A DNA stretch of 6,238 bases, from NCBI GenBank assembly GCA_938046495.1, contig CALIXG010000103.1, positions 1-6,238 of the forward strand, written 5' to 3'. This DNA is from an uncultured Candidatus Saccharibacteria bacterium. GTDB lineage: Bacteria; Patescibacteriota; Saccharimonadia; Saccharimonadales; Saccharimonadaceae. Positions 1-5,473 of this stretch are shown here, piece after piece (position 1 is the stretch's first letter; each line of letters starts with the position of its first letter). The notes under the pieces are model-generated. The model had not been told where the DNA came from. It was given only the letters and a program-made list of their open reading frames with translations, and searched no databases. A program made the position numbers and the translations under genes.

Positions 1-1277
1 CGGCGGATTTCATCGTCGAGTATGTCGCTCAGGTGCGAGCCTGGTTTTACTATGTCCATGCGGTCAACACGACGCTAGCCAGTATCGGGGCGTTTGGTGC
101 TGAGCGGGCTAAGCCGACAGCTCAGATGAATGCTTATCGCAATGTCATTGTCACCGGTGTGATCGCCGGTAATGACGGGCGTAAGATGAGCAAGTCGCTC
201 GGTAATTATACCGACCCTAATGAGCTGATGGATCAGTACTCGGCAGATGCGCTGCGCTTCTTGCTGTTGGCGTCGCCCCTCCTAAATGGTGAGGACTATG
301 TCTTGCTCGATAAGGATGTCTCAGATGTTGCGCGCAAGCTTTCAATGATTTGGAATATGTATGATTTCTTCACGATGTATGCGGAAGTCGATGGCTTTGA
401 TTCGGATCAGGCGATGGCGGTGAGTGAATTCGTGAACCCACTAGATATTTGGTTGGTTTCAAGAGTACATCAGGTGCGTAATCAAATTACAGAAGGTATG
501 GAAGCTTATAATATTCCAGCGGCACTCTCTTCAGTTTTGGAATTTATTGACGATATGTCGAACTGGTTCGTGCGTAGGTCACGTAGGCGCTTCTGGAAGT
601 CGGAAGACGACCAGGATAAACTGGAGGCCTATTCGACGCTGTACTATGTGCTGATTTATCTCGCGAAGATTTTGGCACCATTTACGCCATTCCTTGCCGA
701 GGAACTTTATCAGAAGATGACCGGTGCGGGTGTGGTGAATTCGGAGATTCCAGAATCAGTGCATCTTTTGAATTGGCCAGAAGCTGGAGTGATCGATGAG
801 GCGGTGCTTACTCAGATGGCAAAGACGCGTGAGATTATCACGGCTGGGCTAGCAGAAAGAATGAAGAAAACTGAGTCTGAGGTGCAAATTAAGGTACGTC
901 AGCCACTAGCGAAATTGATTTATGCTGGTGAAAAACTGGATGACTTCTATGAGCAGATTATCATGGAAGAAGTGAATGTGAAGTCAGTCGAGCATGGGGA
1001 AGCTTTGGTGCTCGATAAAACTTTGACGCCGGAACTACTGGAAGAAGGCAAGATTCGTGAATTGATTCGCTTCGTACAAGCCGCGCGTAAGAAGGCGGGA
1101 CTTAATGTCGATGATCGAATTAGGTTGATGGTTTCGATGGAAGTGCCGGAAACTTACCGTGAAATGCTGATGAATGAGGTCTTGGCGGAAGAACTAGTGA
1201 ATGAGGGGAACTTCGCTTACGACGAAATCGTCAAAGTCCAGGGTGAGAATGTAGCGATTTCTTTAGAAAAGATCTAA
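1..1277 (+). CDS. ileS: Isoleucyl-tRNA synthetase, C-terminal 424 residues (5' end outside window)
   Basis: This enzyme charges tRNA-Ile with isoleucine in the cytoplasm. The frame is open from base 3, so the true start lies upstream; the GTG at 33 is an internal valine in a conserved stretch (QVRAWFYYVH). Numbering from base 3, the class I signature KMSKS is at residues 61-65 (nt 183-197) within DGRKMSKSLGNYTDP. An anticodon-binding helical domain begins near residue 145 and contains NWFVRRSRRRFW at about 187-198, a hallmark of IleRS. The last 170 or so residues (RQPLAKLIY, then LTPELLEEGKIRELIRFVQ and KKAGLNVDDRI) resemble the DUF5915 tail of the long, eukaryote-like IleRS type. No cysteine occurs in this fragment, so the C-terminal zinc finger of the short bacterial type is absent. 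Base composition is visibly richer in G+C than the downstream genes. A terminator follows 66 bases after the stop. Identity is very secure; subtype assignment is from recalled family features. Confidence 0.97.
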   Translation, partial: ADFIVEYVAQVRAWFYYVHAVNTTLASIGAFGAERAKPTAQMNAYRNVIVTGVIAGNDGRKMSKSLGNYTDPNELMDQYSADALRFLLLASPLLNGEDYVLLDKDVSDVARKLSMIWNMYDFFTMYAEVDGFDSDQAMAVSEFVNPLDIWLVSRVHQVRNQITEGMEAYNIPAALSSVLEFIDDMSNWFVRRSRRRFWKSEDDQDKLEAYSTLYYVLIYLAKILAPFTPFLAEELYQKMTGAGVVNSEIPESVHLLNWPEAGVIDEAVLTQMAKTREIITAGLAERMKKTESEVQIKVRQPLAKLIYAGEKLDDFYEQIIMEEVNVKSVEHGEALVLDKTLTPELLEEGKIRELIRFVQAARKKAGLNVDDRIRLMVSMEVPETYREMLMNEVLAEELVNEGNFAYDEIVKVQGENVAISLEKI

Positions 1278-1288
1278 GCGAGAGGGTC

Positions 1289-1321
1289 AGTCCTACATAG
1301 AAGGTATGTAGATATAGGGCT
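1289..1321 (+). other. Stem-loop in the ileS 3' untranslated region
   Basis: AGTCCTA (1289-1295) can pair with TAGGGCT (1315-1321) through one G-U wobble. Inside it CATA (1296-1299) pairs with TATG (1305-1308) across the loop GAAGG, leaving TAGATA bulged. An alternative fold pairs CTACATA (1293-1299) with TATGTAG (1305-1311). It sits between the ileS stop and the terminator and would end up in the 3' tail of the mRNA, where it could stabilise the end or yield a small RNA. It does not have tRNA form. Confidence 0.4.
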
Positions 1322-1343
1322 CTACGATAAGTGACTTGATAGG

Positions 1344-1372
1344 AAGCTCCGTAGGAAAATACGGAGCTTTTT
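1344..1372 (+). terminator. Intrinsic terminator of ileS
   Basis: A perfect 10-bp stem, AAGCTCCGTA (1344-1353) with TACGGAGCTT (1360-1369), encloses the loop GGAAAA and runs into a T tract (1368-1372). It lies 66 bases past the ileS stop and separates ileS from the following accessory region. The T tract is short but the stem is strong. Confidence 0.85.
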
Positions 1373-1405
1373 GATGAAACTATCTCTGTTAAAGCATAAA
1401 CAGTA

Positions 1406-1434
1406 TTGACAAAAATAGTAGTTTATGTTAGACT
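1406..1434 (+). promoter_or_regulatory. Sigma-70-type promoter P1
   Basis: TTGACA (1406-1411), a perfect consensus -35, is separated by exactly 17 bases from TAGACT (1429-1434), which keeps the T, A, A and final T of the -10 consensus. Transcription would start near 1441. No conventional open reading frame follows for over 450 bases, so its product is either a non-coding RNA or a long leader. Confidence 0.6.
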
Positions 1435-1440
1435 TAAAAC

Positions 1441-1700
1441 AAGTTAGACAATAAAAACAAAAAATGTAAAATAAGCTAACTCAAAGAAAAATAAACAGGA
1501 AATCAAATATGTAAAAAAGTCTTCGAATATGCGAAGACGAGAAAAAGTAAGTAAACCTAGAATTATTAACATAAATAAGGAAAAAGATTTGAATAGACGA
1601 GAAGTCAATGAAACACTAATAAACAAGCATTGACCGATCAAGAAAAAGTGGAGGGGATGGATAGATGAATAAAAAAGTTATTCAACTATCCATCGCTCAG
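1441..1700 (+). ncRNA. Candidate A-rich structured non-coding RNA (3' end uncertain)
   Basis: This stretch begins at the expected start of P1. Over 1441-1620 a hand count gives about 100 A and 35 T in 180 bases, a strong one-strand asymmetry. Hairpins are set in the A-rich background. GTCTTCG (1519-1525) pairs with CGAAGAC (1532-1538). GTCAATG (1604-1610) pairs with CATTGAC (1628-1634). A near-perfect 17-bp stem occupies 1656-1694. A weaker AGTTAG (1442-1447) with CTAACT (1476-1481) may close the 5' domain. It matches no RNA family I recognise: it lacks the features of tRNA, tmRNA, RNase P RNA and SRP RNA. No T-rich terminator follows the last hairpin, so the transcript may extend further or be processed, and a long 5' leader is an alternative. 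Confidence 0.4.
1656..1694 (+). repeat. Long imperfect inverted repeat (17-bp stem hairpin)
   Basis: The left arm 1656-1672 (GATGGATAG-A-TGAATAA) and right arm 1678-1694 (TTATTCA-A-CTATCCATC) pair at 16 of 17 positions around the 5-base loop AAAAG, with a single A-A mismatch. It is the strongest secondary structure in the gene-poor region. There is no T tract on the + strand after it, so it is not an ordinary terminator. It could be a 3'-stabilising stem, a processing site, or a translation-control hairpin for the tiny frame inside it. Confidence 0.75.
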
Positions 1701-1712
1701 ATAAAAGATTAA
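1665..1712 (+). CDS. Possible 15-codon leader peptide inside the hairpin
   Basis: An ATG at 1665 opens a 15-codon frame (MNKKVIQLSIAQIKD) ending at TAA 1710-1712. A GGAGG (1650-1654) lies 10 bases upstream, slightly farther than ideal. The start codon is buried in the 5' arm of the 1656-1694 stem, so translation would compete with folding. A frame this short can occur by chance, and no conservation can be judged here. It is recorded only because a good Shine-Dalgarno and a strong hairpin coincide. Confidence 0.15.
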   Translation: MNKKVIQLSIAQIKD

Positions 1713-1718
1713 AAAACG

Positions 1719-1760
1719 ATAAAATTGTTCATTTTATTAAAATAATTGTTCAATTTTATC
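1719..1760. repeat. Two tandem 21-bp AT-rich units with TTGTTCA cores
   Basis: AATTGTTCA occurs at 1723-1731 and again at 1744-1752, exactly 21 bp apart, or about two helical turns. Each core is flanked by complementary A/T arms: ATAAAAT (1719-1725) with ATTTTAT (1731-1737) in the first unit, AATTG-TT-CAATT in the second. GATAAAATTG (1718-1727) and CAATTTTATC (1751-1760) also form a 10-bp inverted repeat around the whole. The layout suggests a protein-binding site. The same core recurs near 2105-2165 and 5424. Confidence 0.5.
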
Positions 1761-1776
1761 AGATGAAAATCGGGAG

Positions 1777-1840
1777 TTAATAATATTTTTATAAAATTTG
1801 GAAAAATTACTTGCAAATGTAAAATTTGTGATATTATTAA
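1777..1840. repeat. Perfect 10-bp inverted repeat around promoter P2
   Basis: TTAATAATAT (1777-1786) is the exact reverse complement of ATATTATTAA (1831-1840), 44 bp apart. The right arm covers the proposed -10 of P2. A second inner inverted repeat, CAAAT (1814-1818) with ATTTG (1824-1828), sits between the P2 -35 and -10. The arrangement is that of an operator, though such AT-rich repeats can also arise by chance. Confidence 0.35.
1811..1837 (+). promoter_or_regulatory. Probable promoter P2 for the 38-aa small gene
   Basis: An extended -10 of the form TG-A-TATTAT lies at 1829-1837. Its TG pair can offset a poor -35; TTGCAA (1811-1816) is present but only 15 bases upstream. An alternative reading is TTGCAA with TATTAA (1835-1840) at 18 bp. 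Either would start transcription near 1844, some 55 bases before the 38-codon gene. Confidence 0.4.
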
Positions 1841-1900
1841 TGTAACGAAGATCATAAATCAAAACAAAAATAAAAATTTAAGAGCAAAGGAAGATAGAGA

Positions 1901-2017
1901 ATGACGTTTGAATTCTTTGATGATGAAACTAATTACGTATCAAAAAGACAAGTCAGCCAAGAGGTACGCGCAAGAATTACCGCTAAGCTCGGTAAAATCT
2001 CCTCGATGATTAGCTAG
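1901..2017 (+). CDS. Small protein of 38 residues, unknown function
   Basis: I do not recognise this protein. ATG 1901 is preceded by AAAGGAAG (1886-1893) at 7-base spacing, a good Shine-Dalgarno, and the frame ends at TAG 2015-2017. The first 12 residues are acidic and aromatic (MTFEFFDDETNY). The rest is basic and could form an amphipathic helix (KRQVSQEVRARITAKLGKI). It has no membrane segment, signal peptide or cysteine. A promoter lies upstream and a terminator starts 30 bases after the stop, so the unit is self-contained and independent of the next operon. The alternative is the remnant N-terminus of a longer gene, but the matched promoter and terminator argue against decay. Function is unknown; a nucleic-acid- or protein-binding regulator would be speculation. 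Confidence 0.6.
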   Translation: MTFEFFDDETNYVSKRQVSQEVRARITAKLGKISSMIS

Positions 2018-2046
2018 GTTAGCTAGAAACTTGTTCCTGATTTTAG

Positions 2047-2078
2047 AAAATAGTCGTTTTTTTGGCGACTATTTTTTT
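2047..2078 (+). terminator. Intrinsic terminator after the small gene
   Basis: AAAATAGTCG (2047-2056) pairs with CGACTATTTT (2066-2075) over a 9-base loop of seven T and two G, and is followed by continued T to 2078. It separates the small gene from the following operon. On the opposite strand the tail is weaker, so it acts mainly on + strand transcripts. Confidence 0.88.
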
Positions 2079-2103
2079 GTTAAGAGCATAAAACATAAAA
2101 ATT

Positions 2104-2165
2104 GTGTTCAAAATAGAAAAATAAGTGTTCAATTATGCCTCTATAAGTTAAGGTAAAATTGAACA
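2104..2165. promoter_or_regulatory. TGTTCAA box array upstream of the operon
   Basis: GTGTTCAA occurs at 2104-2111 and 2125-2132, exactly 21 bp apart. An inverted copy, TTGAACA, lies at 2159-2165, 33 bp from the second box. These distances correspond to about two and three helical turns, placing all boxes on one face of the DNA. The array ends 10 bp before the operon -35, a typical place for an activator or repressor. The 21-bp spacing matches that of the pair at 1723-1752. Confidence 0.45.
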
Positions 2166-2174
2166 AAAATATTA

Positions 2175-2203
2175 TTGACAATCTGATAAATAAGCGTTAT
2201 CGT
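2175..2203 (+). promoter_or_regulatory. Operon promoter P3
   Basis: A perfect TTGACA (2175-2180) is followed after 17 bases by TATCGT (2198-2203), which keeps TAT and the final T of the -10. The start would be near 2210, giving a leader of about 40 bases. A small palindrome, ATGAC (2205-2209) with GTCAT (2215-2219), straddles the start site and could be an operator or a 5' hairpin. Confidence 0.5.
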
Positions 2204-2248
2204 AATGACATAAGGTCATATTTCAAAATAAAAAAGAAAGGTCTCCAC

Positions 2249-2626
2249 ATGACTGATACTAATACTTTTTCACCGGAGGTTGGACAGATCCAGCCGGATT
2301 TTCAAGGTGACAATTTAAAAGCGCAAGATGAATTGATGAATCAATACATCGAAAAAATGATGAGTGAAGCGGGGGTCCGCGTGAATGATCGTTTGCGTGA
2401 AGATTTGAAGATGAAGATGCAAGAAGCTATCTTGAGCGAAATCTTGATGAATTTACCAGATTACTTGGTAGATAAGATTTCTGAGCTTTTTGATGCAGCT
2501 GAACCAGATTTTAACGAGGTCCAGAAGATTATCCAAGAATCAGGTATTGATGTACAGTCTGTAACCGAAAAGGCATTGGACGAGTTTAAGGAAAATTACT
2601 TAAAGAATGCTAAGGAGGAGGCATAA
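2249..2626 (+). CDS. Acidic helical protein of 125 residues, DUF5663-like
   Basis: ATG 2249 is chosen because AGAAAGG (2235-2241) sits 7 bases upstream. A TTG-initiated extension to 2159 would run through the promoter and lacks a ribosome site. Residues 1-25 are polar and probably loose; 26-66 and 70-120 are predicted helical and rich in Glu, Asp, Lys and Met. The section from about LREDLKMKMQEAILSEIL (49-66) through the FNEVQ region (88-92) to a closing DEFKENYL (111-118) resembles the small DUF5663 family that I associate with Patescibacteria; this is from memory and unverified. It has no signal peptide, membrane segment or cysteine, so it is probably cytoplasmic. Its TAA overlaps the next ATG by one base, so the two products are probably made in fixed ratio and may interact. 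Biochemical function is unknown. Confidence 0.85.
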   Translation: MTDTNTFSPEVGQIQPDFQGDNLKAQDELMNQYIEKMMSEAGVRVNDRLREDLKMKMQEAILSEILMNLPDYLVDKISELFDAAEPDFNEVQKIIQESGIDVQSVTEKALDEFKENYLKNAKEEA

Positions 2627-2628
2627 TG
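2612..2628 (+). promoter_or_regulatory. Shine-Dalgarno and TAATG coupling site
   Basis: AAGGAGG (2612-2618), within a run of AAGGAGGAGG, lies 7 bases before ATG 2626. The upstream stop TAA (2624-2626) shares its last A with this ATG. A near-perfect ribosome site together with the overlap indicates strong, coupled translation of the membrane protein. Confidence 0.85.
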
Positions 2629-5397
2629 GGCCCTAAGAATATGAATTTTGCACCAAGCAGGGATAATAACAATCTTTCAGCTAAGGAACAATACTACAAG
2701 GATCAGCATGATGCACGCGTTGCGCAACTTTCGCAATTTAGAATGAACAATTTTAAGGAAACGAATGGGGAAAATGTTGATAGGGGCGAGAGTGATCGCA
2801 AGTTAGAGCTTCGTCATCAATTTGATCAAGTAAAGCTTGAAACTGATACCTTCTTGAAGATGCAAGCTGGTCTTGGTCTTATGAATGAGAAAGAGATTCG
2901 TGAGTATAAGGATAACTTAAACAAGCAAGAGAAGAACGCATTAGATTATATGCGTGATGGTGGTGACGGCAGTTTTGCGCCAATGGAAAATTTGATGAAG
3001 CGAACTCTCGATCAGATTAGTGATTTTGAGGTTAAAATTCAGGCTACTCCAGAATATCAAGAAATGGAACAAAAGAAAGCTTTGGCGAAAAAAGGCCTCG
3101 ATATGATAAAAGAGCGCAGAGAGAATGACGCAAATCTCGGTGTAAATGATTTTCGCTTTAAGGAAAAAGTTTACAAGATGCAAGCTAATCTCGCAGAGAG
3201 AGAATTTTTGTCGAAAGCTTTTTCGGCGGAAGATAAGAAAAATACCAATGAAGCACTTAATGCTGCTACTGAGAAATTTAATAAGCTTGATGAAGAAGCA
3301 ATTAAATTGACTCGTGAATTAAAGGCTGGTGGCAGAAAATTAACTTTCGAAGACTATCAAAAGATTGATGCGGCTTGGGGTGCATCTGCTGCAGCTGAAG
3401 CGAAGGTAAATGAAATTAAGAACGCCGACAGGAAGGAAATCGCTTTTGATTTTGCAAAGAATCAATACGAAAAAGTTCATAAAGGCGAACAAATGAACGG
3501 CGTGGAAGGTTCATTTTTAAGTAAGTTTAATGTGCTTACTGGCGAAGATACGATTGAAAAATTCGAGCCAACTGTCAAAGATAAGATGGGTGGAGTAGCT
3601 GCCGGTATGACGAGCCCTGAAAACGAACCAAAGCAGACTGTGGAATTTCCTCCAGCAATCATTCCTGGAGAAGGAGTAAAAAAGGGTAATCAGTTAGTTA
3701 ATCCAGGTACTGGTGAAAATAACCCGAAGGATGATCCGAAGAATCCAGAAGATGGACTAAAAGATTCAAAAGAGAAAAAAGGTTTCGTCGCCGGCGTGGT
3801 TGAGAAAATCAAGAAACACGGTGAGGGTATTAAGAAAATCTTATTAGGTGCTGGTATCATTGCGGCTATTGGTCTTGCAGCTTACGGTGGCTACAAGCTT
3901 GGTGCACATAATAATACTGCTGTCGAACAAGGCATGGATAAAGATAATAACGGTGACACTGATGGTAATGTAGAGGAAGCTCTTGAGAAACATGATGCTA
4001 GCGGTGAAACTGATGGTTCAGAAAATGAAAAATTAAATGAGTCGGTTTCTTATAACGTGATAGTTGATGGAGTTGAAAAGACCGTTGAGCTTAGCGACGA
4101 GGTTGATACGAGTGCTCCTGATTTTACAAATCCAAACCGTCATTTGAACGATTTTGGCTACATGGATATGTCAAAATTGAAAGAAATGAAAGAACAAGGC
4201 GCTTCTGAAGAAGCGATGGGCTTTGAGGCTATGAATATGTTAAACGAAGCATTGCGTAACCCACATATTCTTGCAAATACTGGTGCTAACTTAGGTGTAT
4301 TCGGTGATATTGATTCATATGAAGATGTAAATGAAATTACTAATATGATTCAAAATGGTGATGATGAATCAAGAGCCGCTATTCGTCATGAAGTAAATGA
4401 AGCATTAGCTGAGTTCTGGAATGGTGCAACTCCTAAGATTGGTACACTCAAGGCTGGGACTCCTTATGAATCATGTTTTGCTACACAGGTTGGTGGTGAT
4501 GGTAACTTCCAGATTAATATCGCAAGAGATATGAATGGTGTAGTGCATGATCATGACGTCTTCTATCTATACGGTGAAAAAGATGGCCAAGATATATTCA
4601 ATAAGAATGAGTTAGGCGGCATTAAAGAGAAAATGATGAAAAAGCTTGGGGTTATTAAGGCGACCGATAATGCTGATGTAAGAATGGCTAAGATGGAATC
4701 GGGACGTTGTGTTGTTCTTGAAGAATGTGCTGGACAAGATGGCTATGTTCTTGACATTAAGGACCTTGAAATACTCTACTTTAACCAGAAAAAAACCAAT
4801 GTGAATGTAACGTCAGTGATTACTCCGAAAAACACTGAAATAAAAAATAAGGAGCCGGGTCAGAAGAGCGAAACCCCACCTTCGACTCCAAAGGAGAATC
4901 CAAAGACCCCTGAGAATAATGTGAATGAGGGTAAGACCAATACGGCATCAGCGAATGAGGGTGCTAGCAAGCGAGACTACACAAACAGAGATAGCGCTTC
5001 TGAATATATTGCAGGTGAAGATAATCGAAACGCCCAAACAAATCTTCCAGGTAGTGAGATAACCGATAAAGCACAGTTTGATGCAATGATAAAAGAAAGT
5101 ATTGCTCAAAATTCAAATCCTAATACTACTTGGACCTTCCAAGATAATAGCCAGGGTATCGTCCATCAAGAGGGTGTAGCTACAGAAAAACAGGTTGATG
5201 CAGAAAATCGCTCAGTGTTATCAGAGGAGAAACCGGTCGTAAGTGAAGATGTCCAGGGTTCTCACAGTAGTGAGGAGAAATCTTTGACTGATAATGATAT
5301 TACTAATGCAGTAAACAGTGCTAAAAGTGATAATAAGATTGCTCATGAATCTGGACAAACTCGTACGGTAAATATTGATACCAATTCTGAACAATAA
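2626..5397 (+). CDS. Large single-pass membrane protein (923 aa) with cytoplasmic helical half and exported half
   Basis: I do not recognise the family. Residues 1-335 are very charged, largely helical or coiled-coil, without any N-terminal signal. Residues 336-385 are a Pro/Gly/Asn-rich linker (PPAI from 342). Residues 386-404 are lysine-rich, followed by one hydrophobic segment at about 405-423 (ILLGAGIIAAIGLAAYGGY). Lysines before and acidic residues after it predict N-inside, C-outside. Next comes an acidic Asp/Asn/Gly stretch (427-472, including DKDNNGDTDGN at 438-448), then a probable globular domain (473-724) holding the only three cysteines (617, 695, 701). The tail 725-923 is low-complexity, rich in Pro, Asn, Ser, Thr and Glu, and probably disordered. 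No LPXTG-type motif or second membrane segment ends it. It is coupled to the 125-aa gene and lies just before a secreted surface protein, suggesting an envelope role, perhaps linking inside to host-facing surface; that role is inference. Confidence 0.9.
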   Translation: MGPKNMNFAPSRDNNNLSAKEQYYKDQHDARVAQLSQFRMNNFKETNGENVDRGESDRKLELRHQFDQVKLETDTFLKMQAGLGLMNEKEIREYKDNLNKQEKNALDYMRDGGDGSFAPMENLMKRTLDQISDFEVKIQATPEYQEMEQKKALAKKGLDMIKERRENDANLGVNDFRFKEKVYKMQANLAEREFLSKAFSAEDKKNTNEALNAATEKFNKLDEEAIKLTRELKAGGRKLTFEDYQKIDAAWGASAAAEAKVNEIKNADRKEIAFDFAKNQYEKVHKGEQMNGVEGSFLSKFNVLTGEDTIEKFEPTVKDKMGGVAAGMTSPENEPKQTVEFPPAIIPGEGVKKGNQLVNPGTGENNPKDDPKNPEDGLKDSKEKKGFVAGVVEKIKKHGEGIKKILLGAGIIAAIGLAAYGGYKLGAHNNTAVEQGMDKDNNGDTDGNVEEALEKHDASGETDGSENEKLNESVSYNVIVDGVEKTVELSDEVDTSAPDFTNPNRHLNDFGYMDMSKLKEMKEQGASEEAMGFEAMNMLNEALRNPHILANTGANLGVFGDIDSYEDVNEITNMIQNGDDESRAAIRHEVNEALAEFWNGATPKIGTLKAGTPYESCFATQVGGDGNFQINIARDMNGVVHDHDVFYLYGEKDGQDIFNKNELGGIKEKMMKKLGVIKATDNADVRMAKMESGRCVVLEECAGQDGYVLDIKDLEILYFNQKKTNVNVTSVITPKNTEIKNKEPGQKSETPPSTPKENPKTPENNVNEGKTNTASANEGASKRDYTNRDSASEYIAGEDNRNAQTNLPGSEITDKAQFDAMIKESIAQNSNPNTTWTFQDNSQGIVHQEGVATEKQVDAENRSVLSEEKPVVSEDVQGSHSSEEKSLTDNDITNAVNSAKSDNKIAHESGQTRTVNIDTNSEQ

Positions 5398-5420
5398 TTG
5401 TACTCAATAGAGAAGAAAAA

Positions 5421-5445
5421 ATATTGAACAAATATATTGTACAAA
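5421..5445. promoter_or_regulatory. TTGAACA/TTGTACA direct repeat upstream of the surface gene
   Basis: ATATTGAACAAA (5421-5432) is followed 13 bp later by ATATTGTACAAA (5434-5445), identical at 11 of 12 positions. The first contains TTGAACA, the inverted form of the TGTTCAA box found upstream of the preceding operon. The second contains the proposed -35 of the surface gene. A further TTGTAC is at 5398-5403. Shared control of the two units is plausible. Confidence 0.4.
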
Positions 5446-5465
5446 AACTAAAAATAGTCTAAAAT
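5437..5465 (+). promoter_or_regulatory. Promoter P4 of the surface-protein gene
   Basis: TTGTAC (5437-5442) and TAAAAT (5460-5465), the latter a 5/6 match to the -10 consensus, are separated by 17 bases. Transcription would start near 5472, about 24 bases before the start codon. No terminator is visible between 5398 and 5436, so read-through from the upstream operon is also possible. Confidence 0.5.
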
Positions 5466-5473
5466 GAGTTTAG

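Noticed and set aside
33..35. GTG as the start of the ileS frame
   Set aside because: The frame is open back to base 3 and the preceding residues (ADFIVEYVAQ) fit the conserved IleRS sequence, so the gene is truncated by the window edge.
1278..1343. tRNA gene after ileS
   Set aside because: The stems do not form a cloverleaf and there is no T-arm consensus or acceptor pairing.
1444..1641. Minus-strand 65-codon frame encoding a Phe/Leu/Ile-rich hydrophobic peptide
   Set aside because: It is the complement of the A-rich RNA candidate, which forces Phe and Leu codons. There is no Shine-Dalgarno before its ATG (the upstream bases read CCATCCCCTCC). A hydrophobic type I toxin was considered but has no further support.
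1656..1694. Transcription terminator
   Set aside because: The stem is strong but the following bases (GCTCAGATAAAAG) lack a T tract.
1719..1760. CRISPR or replication iteron array
   Set aside because: Only two imperfect AT-rich units occur, with no spacer structure, cas genes or replication gene nearby; a regulator site is more likely.
2159..2248. TTG-initiated N-terminal extension of the 125-aa protein
   Set aside because: It would overlap promoter P3 and the TTGAACA box, has no ribosome site, and the ATG at 2249 has a well-spaced one.
2941..3183. Minus-strand 80-codon frame
   Set aside because: Shadow inside the 923-aa gene, with no ribosome site or plausible protein features.
3477..3662. 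Minus-strand 61-codon frame
   Set aside because: Shadow inside the linker-coding part of the 923-aa gene.
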